From Sphingobacterium sp. (GTDB lineage: Bacteria > Bacteroidota > Bacteroidia > Sphingobacteriales > Sphingobacteriaceae): 64,000 bases of DNA. A program made the translations under genes and the position numbers. The notes under the pieces were generated by a model that did no database searches, was not told the DNA's origin, and saw only the letters and a program-made list of their open reading frames with translations. The DNA lies in NCBI GenBank assembly GCA_031277685.1, contig JAITLV010000280.1, forward strand, positions 279,412 to 343,411, given 5' to 3'. Of this stretch, positions 36,440 through 45,028 are shown one piece after another (position 1 is the stretch's first letter; the number at the start of each line of letters is the position of its first letter).

Positions 36440-36470
36440 AAAAGCTAGTCGTTATCGACGACTAGCTTTT
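36440..36470 (-). terminator. Terminator overlapping the proline dehydrogenase coding end
   Basis: Leftwards: AAAAGCTAGTCGT, loop CGATA, ACGACTAGCTTTT, then T-rich CTTTTAT. The left arm encodes the last residues of the gene and the stop codon TAA covers the loop end and first arm base. A perfect 13-bp stem. Confidence 0.8.
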
Positions 36471-37648
36471 CTTCTTTGTTTTTCTTTGATCAAAAGTCCT
36501 AGCTCCCGACCAGTAGCTCCTGCGACAGAGGTATTTTCCTGTGCTCTTCTGAACAGGTAAGGCATAACAGCTTTTACCGGTCCATAAGGCATATATTTTG
36601 CAACGTTATAGCCATGGGCAGCCAAATTGAAGCTCAAATTGTCTGACATCCCCAGCAGTTGGGCAAAATAGATACGATCAGTCGATCTGTCGATACCTCG
36701 TTTATCTATTTCCTTGGCCAATAGCATACTGCTATCTTCATTGTGTGTACCTGCCATCAACCCAAAGTTGTCCAGATGATCTAATATAAATTCAATTGCT
36801 TCATTGTAATCTCTATCAGAGGCAGCTTTATTGGGTTGGATCGGGTCAACATAGCCCATTTGTGTAGCACGGGCACGCTCGATTTCCATGTAGGCACCAC
36901 GTACAATTTTTGCCCCCATATGGAAACCTCTAACTTTTGCGTATTCAAAATCAGCTTTTAAAGAAGCCAATTTGTCGCTACGGTATAGTTGGTATGTATT
37001 ATATACAATAGGTTTCTCCATATTGTATTTTTCCATCATCTCGCGTGCAATATCATCAATAGCATCCTGAATCCAAGAATGTTCCGCATCAACCAATACC
37101 TTTACTCCAGCTTCGTGACAAGCTTTACAGATGCGGTCGGTACGATCCAGCATACGTTGGTATTCAGCCTGCTCCGTTTCCGTCAGTGCTGCTTTGGCAT
37201 TCACCTTCTCGAACAGCTCGAAACGGCCTAATCCCGTAGGCTTAAAAACTGAAAATGGAATGTACTTGTTTTTACTGGCCGCGGTAACGGTGCGCAAAAC
37301 CTCGTTGCAACAGGCATCAAAAGCACTTTCGGTCTCTTCTCCTTCAACTGAGTAGTCCAAAATAGTTCCTACACCATTTTCACCTAATTCATTGATTGCT
37401 GTTTCGCAACCTGCGATGGTTTCTCCGCCACAAAAATGCTTGAAGATAGTGCTACGGATTATACCTTGGATCGGTAATCCAATATTCAGCGCAAAGTTGG
37501 TCATTGATGGACCTACTTTTGTCAGAAAGTTATTCGCTATTATTTTGAATAACCAATACGCTCTTTCCAAATCCTTATCGCTTTTACTTTTAAAAGCGAT
37601 CTCTGTATTATCAAAGGACAATGTTCTGGGCTCAGAATTCTCAATCAT
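36452..37648 (-). CDS. Proline dehydrogenase
   Basis: 398 aa from ATG 37648; a five-codon extension to TTG is not used. FAD-linked oxidation of proline to pyrroline-5-carboxylate. Family motifs include SVFKPTGLGRFELFE, VLVDAEHSWIQDAID, KIVRGAYMEIERA and GTHNEDSSMLLA, and the C-terminal segment has YGPVKAVMPYLFRRAQEN. The length and lack of a dehydrogenase domain show the separate-enzyme form. A TACATTTG -7 box lies 21 bases before the start, and the transcript ends in a hairpin that shares the last codons. Confidence 0.93.
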   Translation of the reverse strand: MIENSEPRTLSFDNTEIAFKSKSDKDLERAYWLFKIIANNFLTKVGPSMTNFALNIGLPIQGIIRSTIFKHFCGGETIAGCETAINELGENGVGTILDYSVEGEETESAFDACCNEVLRTVTAASKNKYIPFSVFKPTGLGRFELFEKVNAKAALTETEQAEYQRMLDRTDRICKACHEAGVKVLVDAEHSWIQDAIDDIAREMMEKYNMEKPIVYNTYQLYRSDKLASLKADFEYAKVRGFHMGAKIVRGAYMEIERARATQMGYVDPIQPNKAASDRDYNEAIEFILDHLDNFGLMAGTHNEDSSMLLAKEIDKRGIDRSTDRIYFAQLLGMSDNLSFNLAAHGYNVAKYMPYGPVKAVMPYLFRRAQENTSVAGATGRELGLLIKEKQRRKASRR

Positions 37649-37668
37649 AATCTTTATTTGCAATAAGG

Positions 37669-37676
37669 CAAATGTA
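37669..37676 (-). promoter_or_regulatory. -7 element of the proline dehydrogenase gene
   Basis: Leftward TACATTTG, full match to TAnnTTTG, 21 bases before the ATG. No good TTTG at -33. Confidence 0.5.
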
Positions 37677-37708
37677 GCAATTTAGTAAGCATTAAAACGA
37701 TGAATATT

Positions 37709-37739
37709 CTTGTATTCCTCGGTTAAACCACTATTTTTG
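37709..37739 (+). promoter_or_regulatory. Promoter of the S4 protein gene; transcript probably leaderless
   Basis: CTTG at 37709-37712, 19-nt spacer, TATTTTTG at 37732-37739. Only four bases separate this element from the ATG at 37744, so transcription would start at or next to the initiation codon. Confidence 0.6.
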
Positions 37740-37743
37740 TGAA

Positions 37744-37950
37744 ATGCAAGAATTTAAAATCGAAGGGGAATATATACAGCTTATACAGTTACTTAAAGCT
37801 TTAAATTGGGTAGAGCATGGCGCTATGGCTCAGTGGGTTGTTGCTGAAGGATATGTAAAGTATAATGGTCAGGTTGATTATCGGAAAAGACTGAAATTGA
37901 GACCTGGAGATGTTGTTGAATTTGACGGCATGGAAATAAAATTGGTGTAA
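37744..37950 (+). CDS. S4-domain RNA-binding protein (YbcJ-like)
   Basis: 68 aa, single S4 domain. FKIEGEYIQLIQLLKALNWV, GAMAQWVVAEGYVKYNG and RLKLRPGDVVEFDG match the small YbcJ-type proteins, thought to bind ribosomal or other structured RNA. It is divergent from proline dehydrogenase and lies 50 bases before aroB. The promoter position predicts a leaderless mRNA. Confidence 0.9.
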   Translation: MQEFKIEGEYIQLIQLLKALNWVEHGAMAQWVVAEGYVKYNGQVDYRKRLKLRPGDVVEFDGMEIKLV

Positions 37951-38000
37951 TATTAAACAATATTGGTAAATAGAAAACTTAAACCTTAAAGAATCATAGA

Positions 38001-39068
38001 ATGGAAGTCATAGAAAGTTTGGGCTATCAAGTATATTTTGATGATACGTTGGCCTCTTTAGAGACGTTTTTAGCGGAGCGTAAATATTCAAAAATCATCG
38101 TTTTGGTAGATACCAATACCTTAGACAATTGTTTGCCATTATTCCAACAAGCCCTACCTGATTTATCCAACTATGATGTCATAGAGGTAGATCCAGGGGA
38201 AGAGAATAAAAATATAGATTTTTGTATCGGTGTGTGGCAAAATATGCTTGATTTTGGAGCTGACCGGCATTCACTACTGATCAATCTCGGTGGTGGTGTT
38301 GTCACTGATATGGGTGGTTTTGCGGCATCTACTTTTAAGAGGGGGATGGACTTTATTCAGATTCCGACAACCTTGCTTTCACAGGTTGATGCCTCTGTAG
38401 GAGGCAAGACGGGGATTGATATGGGGAACGTGAAGAATATTATCGGGACTTTTGCACAACCCCAGGCTGTATTTATATCAAGTCAGTTTTTGAAAACCTT
38501 AGATCAGCGTCAGCTAATCTCAGGTTTTGCTGAAGTGATCAAACATGGATTAATCTTTGACCGGACGTATTATAACCGCTTAAAAACATTGGATATTTCA
38601 CAGATAGATAATGCCTTGGTGAAACATTCTGTTTCTATTAAAAACACTGTCATTCTGCAAGATCCCAAGGAGAAAGGACTACGCAAGATCCTGAATTTCG
38701 GACATACAATCGGTCATGCCATTGAAGGATATTCGTTGTTGAATGATCGCAACCCTTTATTACATGGTGAAGCTATTGCTGTTGGAATGATCTGTGAAGG
38801 GTATCTTTCACACAAATTGAATGGACTTTCTTTAGATGAATTAAATGATCTGATTGCTACTTTTAGGAGGTATTTTGCAGATTATACTTTTAGCTCTGCC
38901 ATTGATACAGCTTTGTTGGATCTGATGCGGAATGATAAGAAAAACCTATCTAATCAGATCGGCTTTGCGCTCCTTGATAAAATAGGTAGCTGTCAGTATG
39001 ATATTTTCGTTTCTGAGGATGATATTATTGAAAGTCTTGATTTCTACCGTGAGCTAACCGCAGGTTAG
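38001..39068 (+). CDS. aroB: 3-Dehydroquinate synthase
   Basis: 355 aa, normal length. Second step of the shikimate pathway, NAD- and metal-dependent, cytoplasmic. The glycine-rich LINLGGGVVTDMGGFAAS and the stretch QIPTTLLSQVDASVGGKTGI near residue 125 are unmistakable; RKILNFGHTIGHAIEG and LLHGEAIAVGM carry the metal ligands. Followed by a good terminator, so likely cotranscribed only with the small S4 gene. Confidence 0.97.
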   Translation: MEVIESLGYQVYFDDTLASLETFLAERKYSKIIVLVDTNTLDNCLPLFQQALPDLSNYDVIEVDPGEENKNIDFCIGVWQNMLDFGADRHSLLINLGGGVVTDMGGFAASTFKRGMDFIQIPTTLLSQVDASVGGKTGIDMGNVKNIIGTFAQPQAVFISSQFLKTLDQRQLISGFAEVIKHGLIFDRTYYNRLKTLDISQIDNALVKHSVSIKNTVILQDPKEKGLRKILNFGHTIGHAIEGYSLLNDRNPLLHGEAIAVGMICEGYLSHKLNGLSLDELNDLIATFRRYFADYTFSSAIDTALLDLMRNDKKNLSNQIGFALLDKIGSCQYDIFVSEDDIIESLDFYRELTAG

Positions 39069-39077
39069 CATTTTGGG

Positions 39078-39111
39078 AAAAGCTGTGTATGGGGAGAGTA
39101 CACAGCTTTTT
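39078..39111 (+). terminator. Intrinsic terminator after aroB
   Basis: AAAAGCTGTGTA, nine-base loop, TACACAGCTTTT, ending in a T tract, ten bases after the aroB stop. Confidence 0.85.
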
Positions 39112-39203
39112 CTATTATGATCTAAGTTTTAAATGTACTGCAGAGAGCTGCGAACTTGGCTTATATAAAACCTAAACTAAATTTTAATATAACCATTTAT
39201 ATC

Positions 39204-39908
39204 ATGAATAAATTCTTTATTTGTTTGTTTTTCTTTTTGGCGGTGACGATGATTGTCAGTGCCCAAAAAAAGGTGTTGATTTTCAGTAAAACCCAAGGGT
39301 TTAGACACAGTAGTATAGAAAAAGGGGCTCAGGTCCTAAAACAATTGTTAGACAAGGAAAAGATTGGATCCGATCATTCTGAAGATGCAGCCCTTTTTAC
39401 GGATCAGGGACTGAAAAAGTATGACGCCGTAATTTTTTTAAGCACTACTGGTAATATTTTGGACGATACGCAGAAAGACGCGTTTGTACGATATATTCAA
39501 TCGGGTAAAGGTTTTGTAGGAATCCACGCAGCAACGGATACTGAATTTGACTGGCCATGGTACAACGGTCTGGTTGGGGCCTATTTCGCATCGCATCCCG
39601 CTGTACAGAAAGCCAAGATAGATGTTCTCGATAGAAAACATGCTGCTACCAAACATCTTGAACCTATCTGGTGGCATAAGGACGAATGGTATAATTTTAA
39701 AGATGTTAAAGATGGTCTACAGGTATTGATGAATTTGGATGAAAAAAGTTATAATGGTGGCAAAATGGGGGCTCATCACCCCATTTCGTGGAGCCAAAAT
39801 TACGACGGAGGAAAAGTTTTTTATACCGGACTAGGACATACTGAAGAATCCTATGACGAACCCGAATTTCAAAAACATCTGATCGGTGGTGTTTTATCTG
39901 TCCTTTAA
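39204..39908 (+). CDS. Secreted ThuA-domain protein
   Basis: 234 aa from ATG 39204, which gives a clean signal peptide (FFICLFFFLAVTMIVSAQ); the frame extends 16 codons further but without sense. The ThuA fold (class I glutamine-amidotransferase-like) is shown by KVLIFSKTQGFRHSSIEKG, KGFVGIHAATDTEFDWPWYN and HHPISWSQNYDGGKVFYTGLGH. Secreted ThuA proteins are common in Bacteroidota and linked to sugar metabolism (trehalose utilisation) but the reaction is not settled. Single gene. Confidence 0.9.
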   Translation: MNKFFICLFFFLAVTMIVSAQKKVLIFSKTQGFRHSSIEKGAQVLKQLLDKEKIGSDHSEDAALFTDQGLKKYDAVIFLSTTGNILDDTQKDAFVRYIQSGKGFVGIHAATDTEFDWPWYNGLVGAYFASHPAVQKAKIDVLDRKHAATKHLEPIWWHKDEWYNFKDVKDGLQVLMNLDEKSYNGGKMGAHHPISWSQNYDGGKVFYTGLGHTEESYDEPEFQKHLIGGVLSVL

Positions 39909-39959
39909 GAATTCAAGGAAGAGATTATGACCTCTTGATGCGGTTGTTCTTGCCAAGTT

Positions 39960-40013
39960 AATTTCTGAAAATGCCTTATCAACATTTGAATTGATAGGGC
40001 ATTTTCAGAAATT
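39960..40013. terminator. 23-bp-stem hairpin between convergent genes
   Basis: Arms at 39960-39982 and 39991-40013 pair over 23 positions with one G-T wobble around the eight-base loop CATTTGAA. It lies between the ThuA-like gene and the convergent receptor. It has no T tract, so the terminator call is by position. Confidence 0.6.
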
Positions 40014-40068
40014 GGCTATTAGATCTTATTCTAAGTGCAGTGGTGTTTTCTGCCTGTGAGAATGCGTG

Positions 40069-41955
40069 TTAGTAGTTAAATTTATATTTTGCACCAAGGC
40101 TAAACCATCTTCCAGGCATCGGAACTGCAGCAGCTTCAATATAACTCTTGTCAAAAATGTTTTGTATGTCGGCAAAAACATTGAGCTCAGAGAACTGATA
40201 TGCGGCCCTGATGTCCGCGATAAAGTAGCTTTTATAACTTATGCGCTCGTTGAAACGATTGGCGGTTGTTAACATCCAGTTTTTATGGTTCAATGTGAAA
40301 TTGAGGATGACTTGGTGCCTTAAATTTTCAATAGCATATTTAGAATGCATTCCATCGTTGATGGTAGTCTTAGGATTCAGATAGTTATAGCTTATTGTCG
40401 TGTAATATTTGGTGCTGGCCGTTGGATCACTAAGTTGATAACGGAAAGATGTATTGATCCCATCAACAGTATTTTTTCCAATATTTGAAGGTTTCCATGG
40501 TATGACCGCTCCCTCAGTGGCACCACCTTCTGTTTTTTGCCAATCTATAAAATCAGTGATCTTGCGGTGGAAATAGCTGACCTGAGCCACAATACGTTCA
40601 GACAGGTATTTTACGCCAGATTCGATCTGATAAGCATTCTCAGATGTCAGATCTGGATTTCCGATATTGGCTGTCTGGTTGGTGTAAAGATCCGTGAATG
40701 AGGGAATACGTTGAGCGGAGCCTGCACTCAGGACAAATTTCCAGTGTTCAGTCATGTTGTAGCCCAAGTCGAGACCAGGGAATACTTGCCAGCCAAATTT
40801 TGAATTGTAGTTCACGTAGGCTCCGGCATTGAGCATTAATTTGGCAATTGCTTCAGTCTTAAACTCCAGATAACCACCATAGTTTTCGCGGCTATGCGAG
40901 CCTATGGCCGTGCTATTGATTCTTTCAAACCGACTTTCTAGGCCGAGCCCGAAAGTTCCATAGTGCTGCTCCAATGCTGCATTTACCTCTGCGCCAAAAA
41001 CATTGCTATAATGTTTTGACCGACCTCTACTAGTCGATTTTCCTAAGTACCAATATTCATCTTCATTATAACGATTGCTGATTCGTGGACTAATAGATAA
41101 GTCTTTGTTCAGTTGATGTTTAGATTGTATTGACGTAAATGCAGTCTTGACTTGTTCATAAGCCTCTTTGTCTGTTGGGGCAGCATAATATCCGTTGGCG
41201 CCGAATTGGTTGTCAATATAGCCAAAGTTTGCTTTAATCTGATTGGACTCATTGGGCTGATAGGTTCCATCATAATACAATTTGTTGTTATTGGAGGCTG
41301 TATTGTAACGTTGTCCGTTACTGTCTTCATGTCCAAAATACAAACCATGATTCGTTTGCCCAGTGTTGAATTGTGCACCTAATTGAACACCTTTGCCATA
41401 GTATTTGCCGGTCTTGGTCTGTTCATTATCCTTAAAGGATGAGCCTCCATAAACCTGAGCACTGATCTGGTTGGATTCAATTTTCTTTGTAACAATATTG
41501 ATAGCACCGGTTAAGGTATTGATTCCGAAAATACGCGCAGCAGGCCCTCTAATGATTTCGATGCGTTCAATCGCTTCCAAGGGTACCGGGAGGTTCATGT
41601 TATGATGAGCACTCTGGGGGTCCGTAATTTTTACGCCATTTAGCAGGATCGCCGTTTGTTCAAATGATCCACCATCAATACTGATATCGGCTTGCGAGCC
41701 AAAGGGCCCCCTTTGGCGTACATCTACACCTGGTATATTTGTCAAGAGCTCATTGATCGAACGATTGGGAAGCCGTTGAATATCTTCTTGAGTGAGTATC
41801 TGAATATTTTTACTCTGCTTGGAGAAGGGGATCTGAAGTCTGTTCTGATTGATAATAACTTCATTTAAGGCTGTCGTATCCTTCATCTGTGCGGAAGAGC
41901 TAGCTATCGTAAGCAGGAGAGCTAATTGTGTTAATGGTATTTTTTTGTTCAACAT
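40069..41955 (-). CDS. TonB-dependent receptor, BtuB-like
   Basis: 628 aa. Signal peptide ends near ASSSAQ. The plug begins with LNEVIINQNRLQIPFSKQ and shows LLTNIPGVDVRQRGPFGSQ, ISIDGGSFEQTAILLNGVKI and ERIEIIRGPAARIFGINTL, as in BtuB-type cobalamin/siderophore receptors of about this length; the barrel ends MPGRWFSLGAKYKFNY with a terminal aromatic region. Vitamin B12 is the likely ligand type but I saw no cobalamin riboswitch in the 218 bases upstream, so specificity is open. Confidence 0.87.
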   Translation of the reverse strand: MLNKKIPLTQLALLLTIASSSAQMKDTTALNEVIINQNRLQIPFSKQSKNIQILTQEDIQRLPNRSINELLTNIPGVDVRQRGPFGSQADISIDGGSFEQTAILLNGVKITDPQSAHHNMNLPVPLEAIERIEIIRGPAARIFGINTLTGAINIVTKKIESNQISAQVYGGSSFKDNEQTKTGKYYGKGVQLGAQFNTGQTNHGLYFGHEDSNGQRYNTASNNNKLYYDGTYQPNESNQIKANFGYIDNQFGANGYYAAPTDKEAYEQVKTAFTSIQSKHQLNKDLSISPRISNRYNEDEYWYLGKSTSRGRSKHYSNVFGAEVNAALEQHYGTFGLGLESRFERINSTAIGSHSRENYGGYLEFKTEAIAKLMLNAGAYVNYNSKFGWQVFPGLDLGYNMTEHWKFVLSAGSAQRIPSFTDLYTNQTANIGNPDLTSENAYQIESGVKYLSERIVAQVSYFHRKITDFIDWQKTEGGATEGAVIPWKPSNIGKNTVDGINTSFRYQLSDPTASTKYYTTISYNYLNPKTTINDGMHSKYAIENLRHQVILNFTLNHKNWMLTTANRFNERISYKSYFIADIRAAYQFSELNVFADIQNIFDKSYIEAAAVPMPGRWFSLGAKYKFNY

Positions 41956-42173
41956 GATTTCATTAGTTCCCTATATGATCACATCCCAAAAGCACAGGTA
42001 TTCCATATCCTTGGCTACTTTTTTGGCGTGTACCACTATAGTGTTTCATTTATTTGAAAGCAACTATAGGATAGTTCATAGGTTATACGCCGCAAAACTA
42101 ATGTACTTAATCAAAAATGTAATAGTCCAGTGCTAATATTGTGGGTAGTCCGGTTGCTTTTTAACTTATCTGT

Positions 42174-43127
42174 TTACATCCATTCTTCCCGTCCGATTGG
42201 TTTTTTATCTTTGGTTGTGATGCTATCCTGATTCCGCTCGATTTTTAAGGTTGCAATGACAGAAAGATCAGGCTGTCCTGCTTCAAGCCAGGCAGAATAC
42301 CAAAAGGAAGCTACGCGCAGGATGGTATTGCGCATTCTTCGTTCCACCATTCCGTTCAATGCACGGTGGTACGCTATTGCGTAATTATCCGAATAGGTCC
42401 ACAGTAATTGATTGTTACGTTCGATAAACGAATTTTTTTGAGCGGCTTTAAATTGTTTGTTGAGGGATGCCTCAATATAAAGTACGGAATCTACGAGTCT
42501 ATTGCTCTCACGCACAATAGTCCATGCTTCATGCAGAGGGTCTTTTATATAGATTGCTTTGCCCACAAGAAGGTTGTATTTGCCAGCAAACATTTCGGGT
42601 AGACGGCTTTCCCAAAAGGCATGAATGCCGATCTGGCCGGTCAATTGTCCATTATAGTTTTTGGTCGTATGCAGCGGCACATGGGCGTCGGCTATATAAT
42701 GTCCTAAATCAGCTGAATGTTTGATTATTCGATTGTAGTCCTTGGACTGGAAAGCTTTCACAAGTTTGAGGTAGGTGAAGTTGATCTGCCAGGGGATAAT
42801 ACCGTTCTTTAATAGCTTTCGTTCCTGAAATTTCTCTTTTGCCTGTGACCAATGTATAGGTATTGAGTCAATTTGCCGATCTTGCTGATAATCCTCTATG
42901 TCTATAAAGTGTCGTGGACCTTCAGCGCTGTCGATAAAACAACGTTTATCCGGATCAACAGCTTTCTCTGTAATCAGGTCTATATTGGCCTTGTAAAATT
43001 TGGCCAATTGGGATGGGAGAGCGAAAACTGCATAGTGATTGATTTTTTTATGCGCATAAAATCCCCAAGAGTTAAATATGAGCAGGGCGACAATGGAAAG
43101 CGTCCAAAGGAGAGGAGACTTTATCAT
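42174..43127 (-). CDS. Zinc-dependent phospholipase C / S1-P1 nuclease-like protein
   Basis: 317 aa. Signal peptide ends before SWGFYAHKKINHYA; in this fold the first mature residue, a tryptophan, binds zinc and H26 follows. HSADLGHYIADAHVPLHTTK near residue 137 and GIHAFWESRLPE near 165 give the remaining zinc-ligand histidines and acidic residues. Bacteroidota proteins of this type are annotated either as zinc-dependent phospholipase C or S1/P1 nuclease; the sequence alone does not decide. Single gene upstream of the receptor. Confidence 0.82.
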   Translation of the reverse strand: MIKSPLLWTLSIVALLIFNSWGFYAHKKINHYAVFALPSQLAKFYKANIDLITEKAVDPDKRCFIDSAEGPRHFIDIEDYQQDRQIDSIPIHWSQAKEKFQERKLLKNGIIPWQINFTYLKLVKAFQSKDYNRIIKHSADLGHYIADAHVPLHTTKNYNGQLTGQIGIHAFWESRLPEMFAGKYNLLVGKAIYIKDPLHEAWTIVRESNRLVDSVLYIEASLNKQFKAAQKNSFIERNNQLLWTYSDNYAIAYHRALNGMVERRMRNTILRVASFWYSAWLEAGQPDLSVIATLKIERNQDSITTKDKKPIGREEWM

Positions 43128-43302
43128 AGCAAATTGGTTATTAAATAATTGTTAATATTAAATATACACAAAAAGGAAGAAAAGCTGTGTTAATCAAATA
43201 GGTTTATTGTATTAAGTTATATTTTCTTAACCTAACTAAACAATAAAATAATATTGATATTCGTTAAAATTCATTAATTTGCCGACACAAAATACAGTCG
43301 TT

Positions 43303-44289
43303 ATGAAGATATTGTATGCCGTACAAGGGACTGGCAACGGACATTTAAGTCGTGCCATGGATATTGTTCCCTGTTTGAAAGCCTTAGGGGAAGTGGATGT
43401 TTTGGTCAGTGGAATTCAGGCAGATCTCTCATTGCCTTTTGAAGTGAAGTATCGTTTTCATGGCTTAAGTTTTATTTTCGGAAAGTCAGGTGGTGTAGAT
43501 CTCTGGAAGACTTTTATGAGCTCGACCATACGTAAATTTACCAACGAGATTAAAAGTTTGCCAATTGAAGGTTATGATTTGGTGATTAATGATTTTGAAC
43601 CCATTTCAGCCTGGGCATGTCACTCCAAAGATCTGGAATGTATTGGGCTTAGTCATCAGATCGGAGCATTGGATCCCGCAAGCCCGAAGCCCGAAGAAAG
43701 TGATATGTTGGGTAAGTTCATTATGAAAAATTATGCTCCTGCTACGCATTCCTATGGTTTTCACTTTAAAAGATATGCAAAAAATATTTTTCCGCCGGTA
43801 ATCCGTAATGCTGTCCGTGATCTAGATACGACTGATGAAGGACACTATACGGTTTATTTGCCTGCTTATGATGATGCACATTTATTAAAGCATTTAATGA
43901 AATTTCCGGATGTAAAGTGGGATGTATTTAGTAAGCATAACTCAAGGCCTTTTGAGATGAAAAATGTCACCATCAGACCGATCAATAATCAAGCTTTTAT
44001 TGAAAGTATGGCTTCTTCATCTGGAGTTTTATGTGGAGCGGGTTTTGAAACACCGGCAGAAGCATTATATTTGAAAAAGAAACTGCTTGTTGTGCCGATG
44101 AAAAATCAGTATGAGCAACATTTGAATGCCGCATCATTGGAAGAAATGGGGGTACCAGTGATTTCGAGTTTGAAACAGAAAAATATGCTGGCCATAGAGG
44201 CTTGGCTAAATAGTAAATCTAGGGTGGAAGTTGATTACCCTAATATAACACAACAAATTATTGATGAAATCGTGCAAAAGCACCGTTAA
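43303..44289 (+). CDS. MurG/UGT-like glycosyltransferase family protein
   Basis: 328 aa from ATG 43303, an eight-codon shorter form than the TTG frame. It starts MKILYAVQGTGNGHLSRAMD, the GNGHLSR loop typical of GT-B transferases such as MurG and UDP-glucuronosyl-type enzymes, and has a C-terminal nucleotide-sugar-binding part with VLCGAGFETPAEALYLKKK and VVPMKNQYEQHLNA. Family members in Bacteroidota are annotated simply as glycosyltransferases. A TTAATTTG element precedes it by about 27 bases. Acceptor and donor unknown. Confidence 0.83.
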   Translation: MKILYAVQGTGNGHLSRAMDIVPCLKALGEVDVLVSGIQADLSLPFEVKYRFHGLSFIFGKSGGVDLWKTFMSSTIRKFTNEIKSLPIEGYDLVINDFEPISAWACHSKDLECIGLSHQIGALDPASPKPEESDMLGKFIMKNYAPATHSYGFHFKRYAKNIFPPVIRNAVRDLDTTDEGHYTVYLPAYDDAHLLKHLMKFPDVKWDVFSKHNSRPFEMKNVTIRPINNQAFIESMASSSGVLCGAGFETPAEALYLKKKLLVVPMKNQYEQHLNAASLEEMGVPVISSLKQKNMLAIEAWLNSKSRVEVDYPNITQQIIDEIVQKHR

Positions 44290-44296
44290 GTAACAC

Positions 44297-45028
44297 ATGA
44301 AGTATATTGCATTAGCCCTATTGTCGTTGACAACCGTAACTGGATTTGCCCAGCAGAAAAAAAAGACCAATACGGTCAGGAAAAAAACAGTGACAACAAA
44401 AACTAGCTCAACAAATCTGTTGACAACAAAAGCAGACTCTGTATCTTATGCCTTTGGTATGGATATCGGAAAGTCATTGAAGTCCACAGAGGTCGAATAT
44501 TTAAAAGCTGACATTATCGCAAAAGCGATTGCAGCGACTTTGAAAAATGAGAAAACCTTGTTGGAAGATGGACAAACGCGAGAAGTTATCCAAAAAGCGA
44601 TCATGGATATCCGTGCCGAAAAAGAAGCAGTAAGTCGCGCACAAGAAGATAAATTCTTTGCTGAGAATGCAAAAATAGCTGGAATGAAAACAACAGCTGA
44701 GGGAATTCAATACCTCATATTGAATCAGGCGGAAGGAGCTAAACCTACAACCAACGACGAAGTGACGGTTCATTATAAAGGAACCTTATTGAATGGGAAA
44801 CAGTTTGACAGCTCGTATGATCGAAATGAACCATTGAAACTATCGTTGGGACAGGTGATTAAAGGTTGGCAAATTGGCATTCCGTTGATGTCAAAAGGTG
44901 CCAAATATAAATTTTTTATACCAAGCCGATTAGCCTATGGTGAACGCGCAACAGGTGAAATTCCAGCCAATAGTACCTTGGTATTTGAGGTGGAATTAAT
45001 CGATTTCAATACAAATGGAACTACGTAA
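44297..45028 (+). CDS. FKBP-type peptidyl-prolyl cis-trans isomerase
   Basis: 243 aa. Signal peptide ends ...TVTGFAQ followed by a lysine/threonine-rich linker, then an FkpA/Mip-like dimerisation domain (SYAFGMDIGKSLKST onward) and a C-terminal FKBP domain with VTVHYKGTLLNGKQFDSSYD, GQVIKGWQIGIPLM and RLAYGERATGEIPANSTLVF. Periplasmic folding catalyst. It begins seven bases after the glycosyltransferase stop, and overlaps the next gene by 14 bases, so the three genes form one operon. Confidence 0.93.
   Translation: MKYIALALLSLTTVTGFAQQKKKTNTVRKKTVTTKTSSTNLLTTKADSVSYAFGMDIGKSLKSTEVEYLKADIIAKAIAATLKNEKTLLEDGQTREVIQKAIMDIRAEKEAVSRAQEDKFFAENAKIAGMKTTAEGIQYLILNQAEGAKPTTNDEVTVHYKGTLLNGKQFDSSYDRNEPLKLSLGQVIKGWQIGIPLMSKGAKYKFFIPSRLAYGERATGEIPANSTLVFEVELIDFNTNGTT

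Noticed and set aside
41956..42173. Cobalamin riboswitch before the BtuB-like receptor
   Set aside because: I looked on the minus strand for the conserved B12-box and core sequences and saw none.
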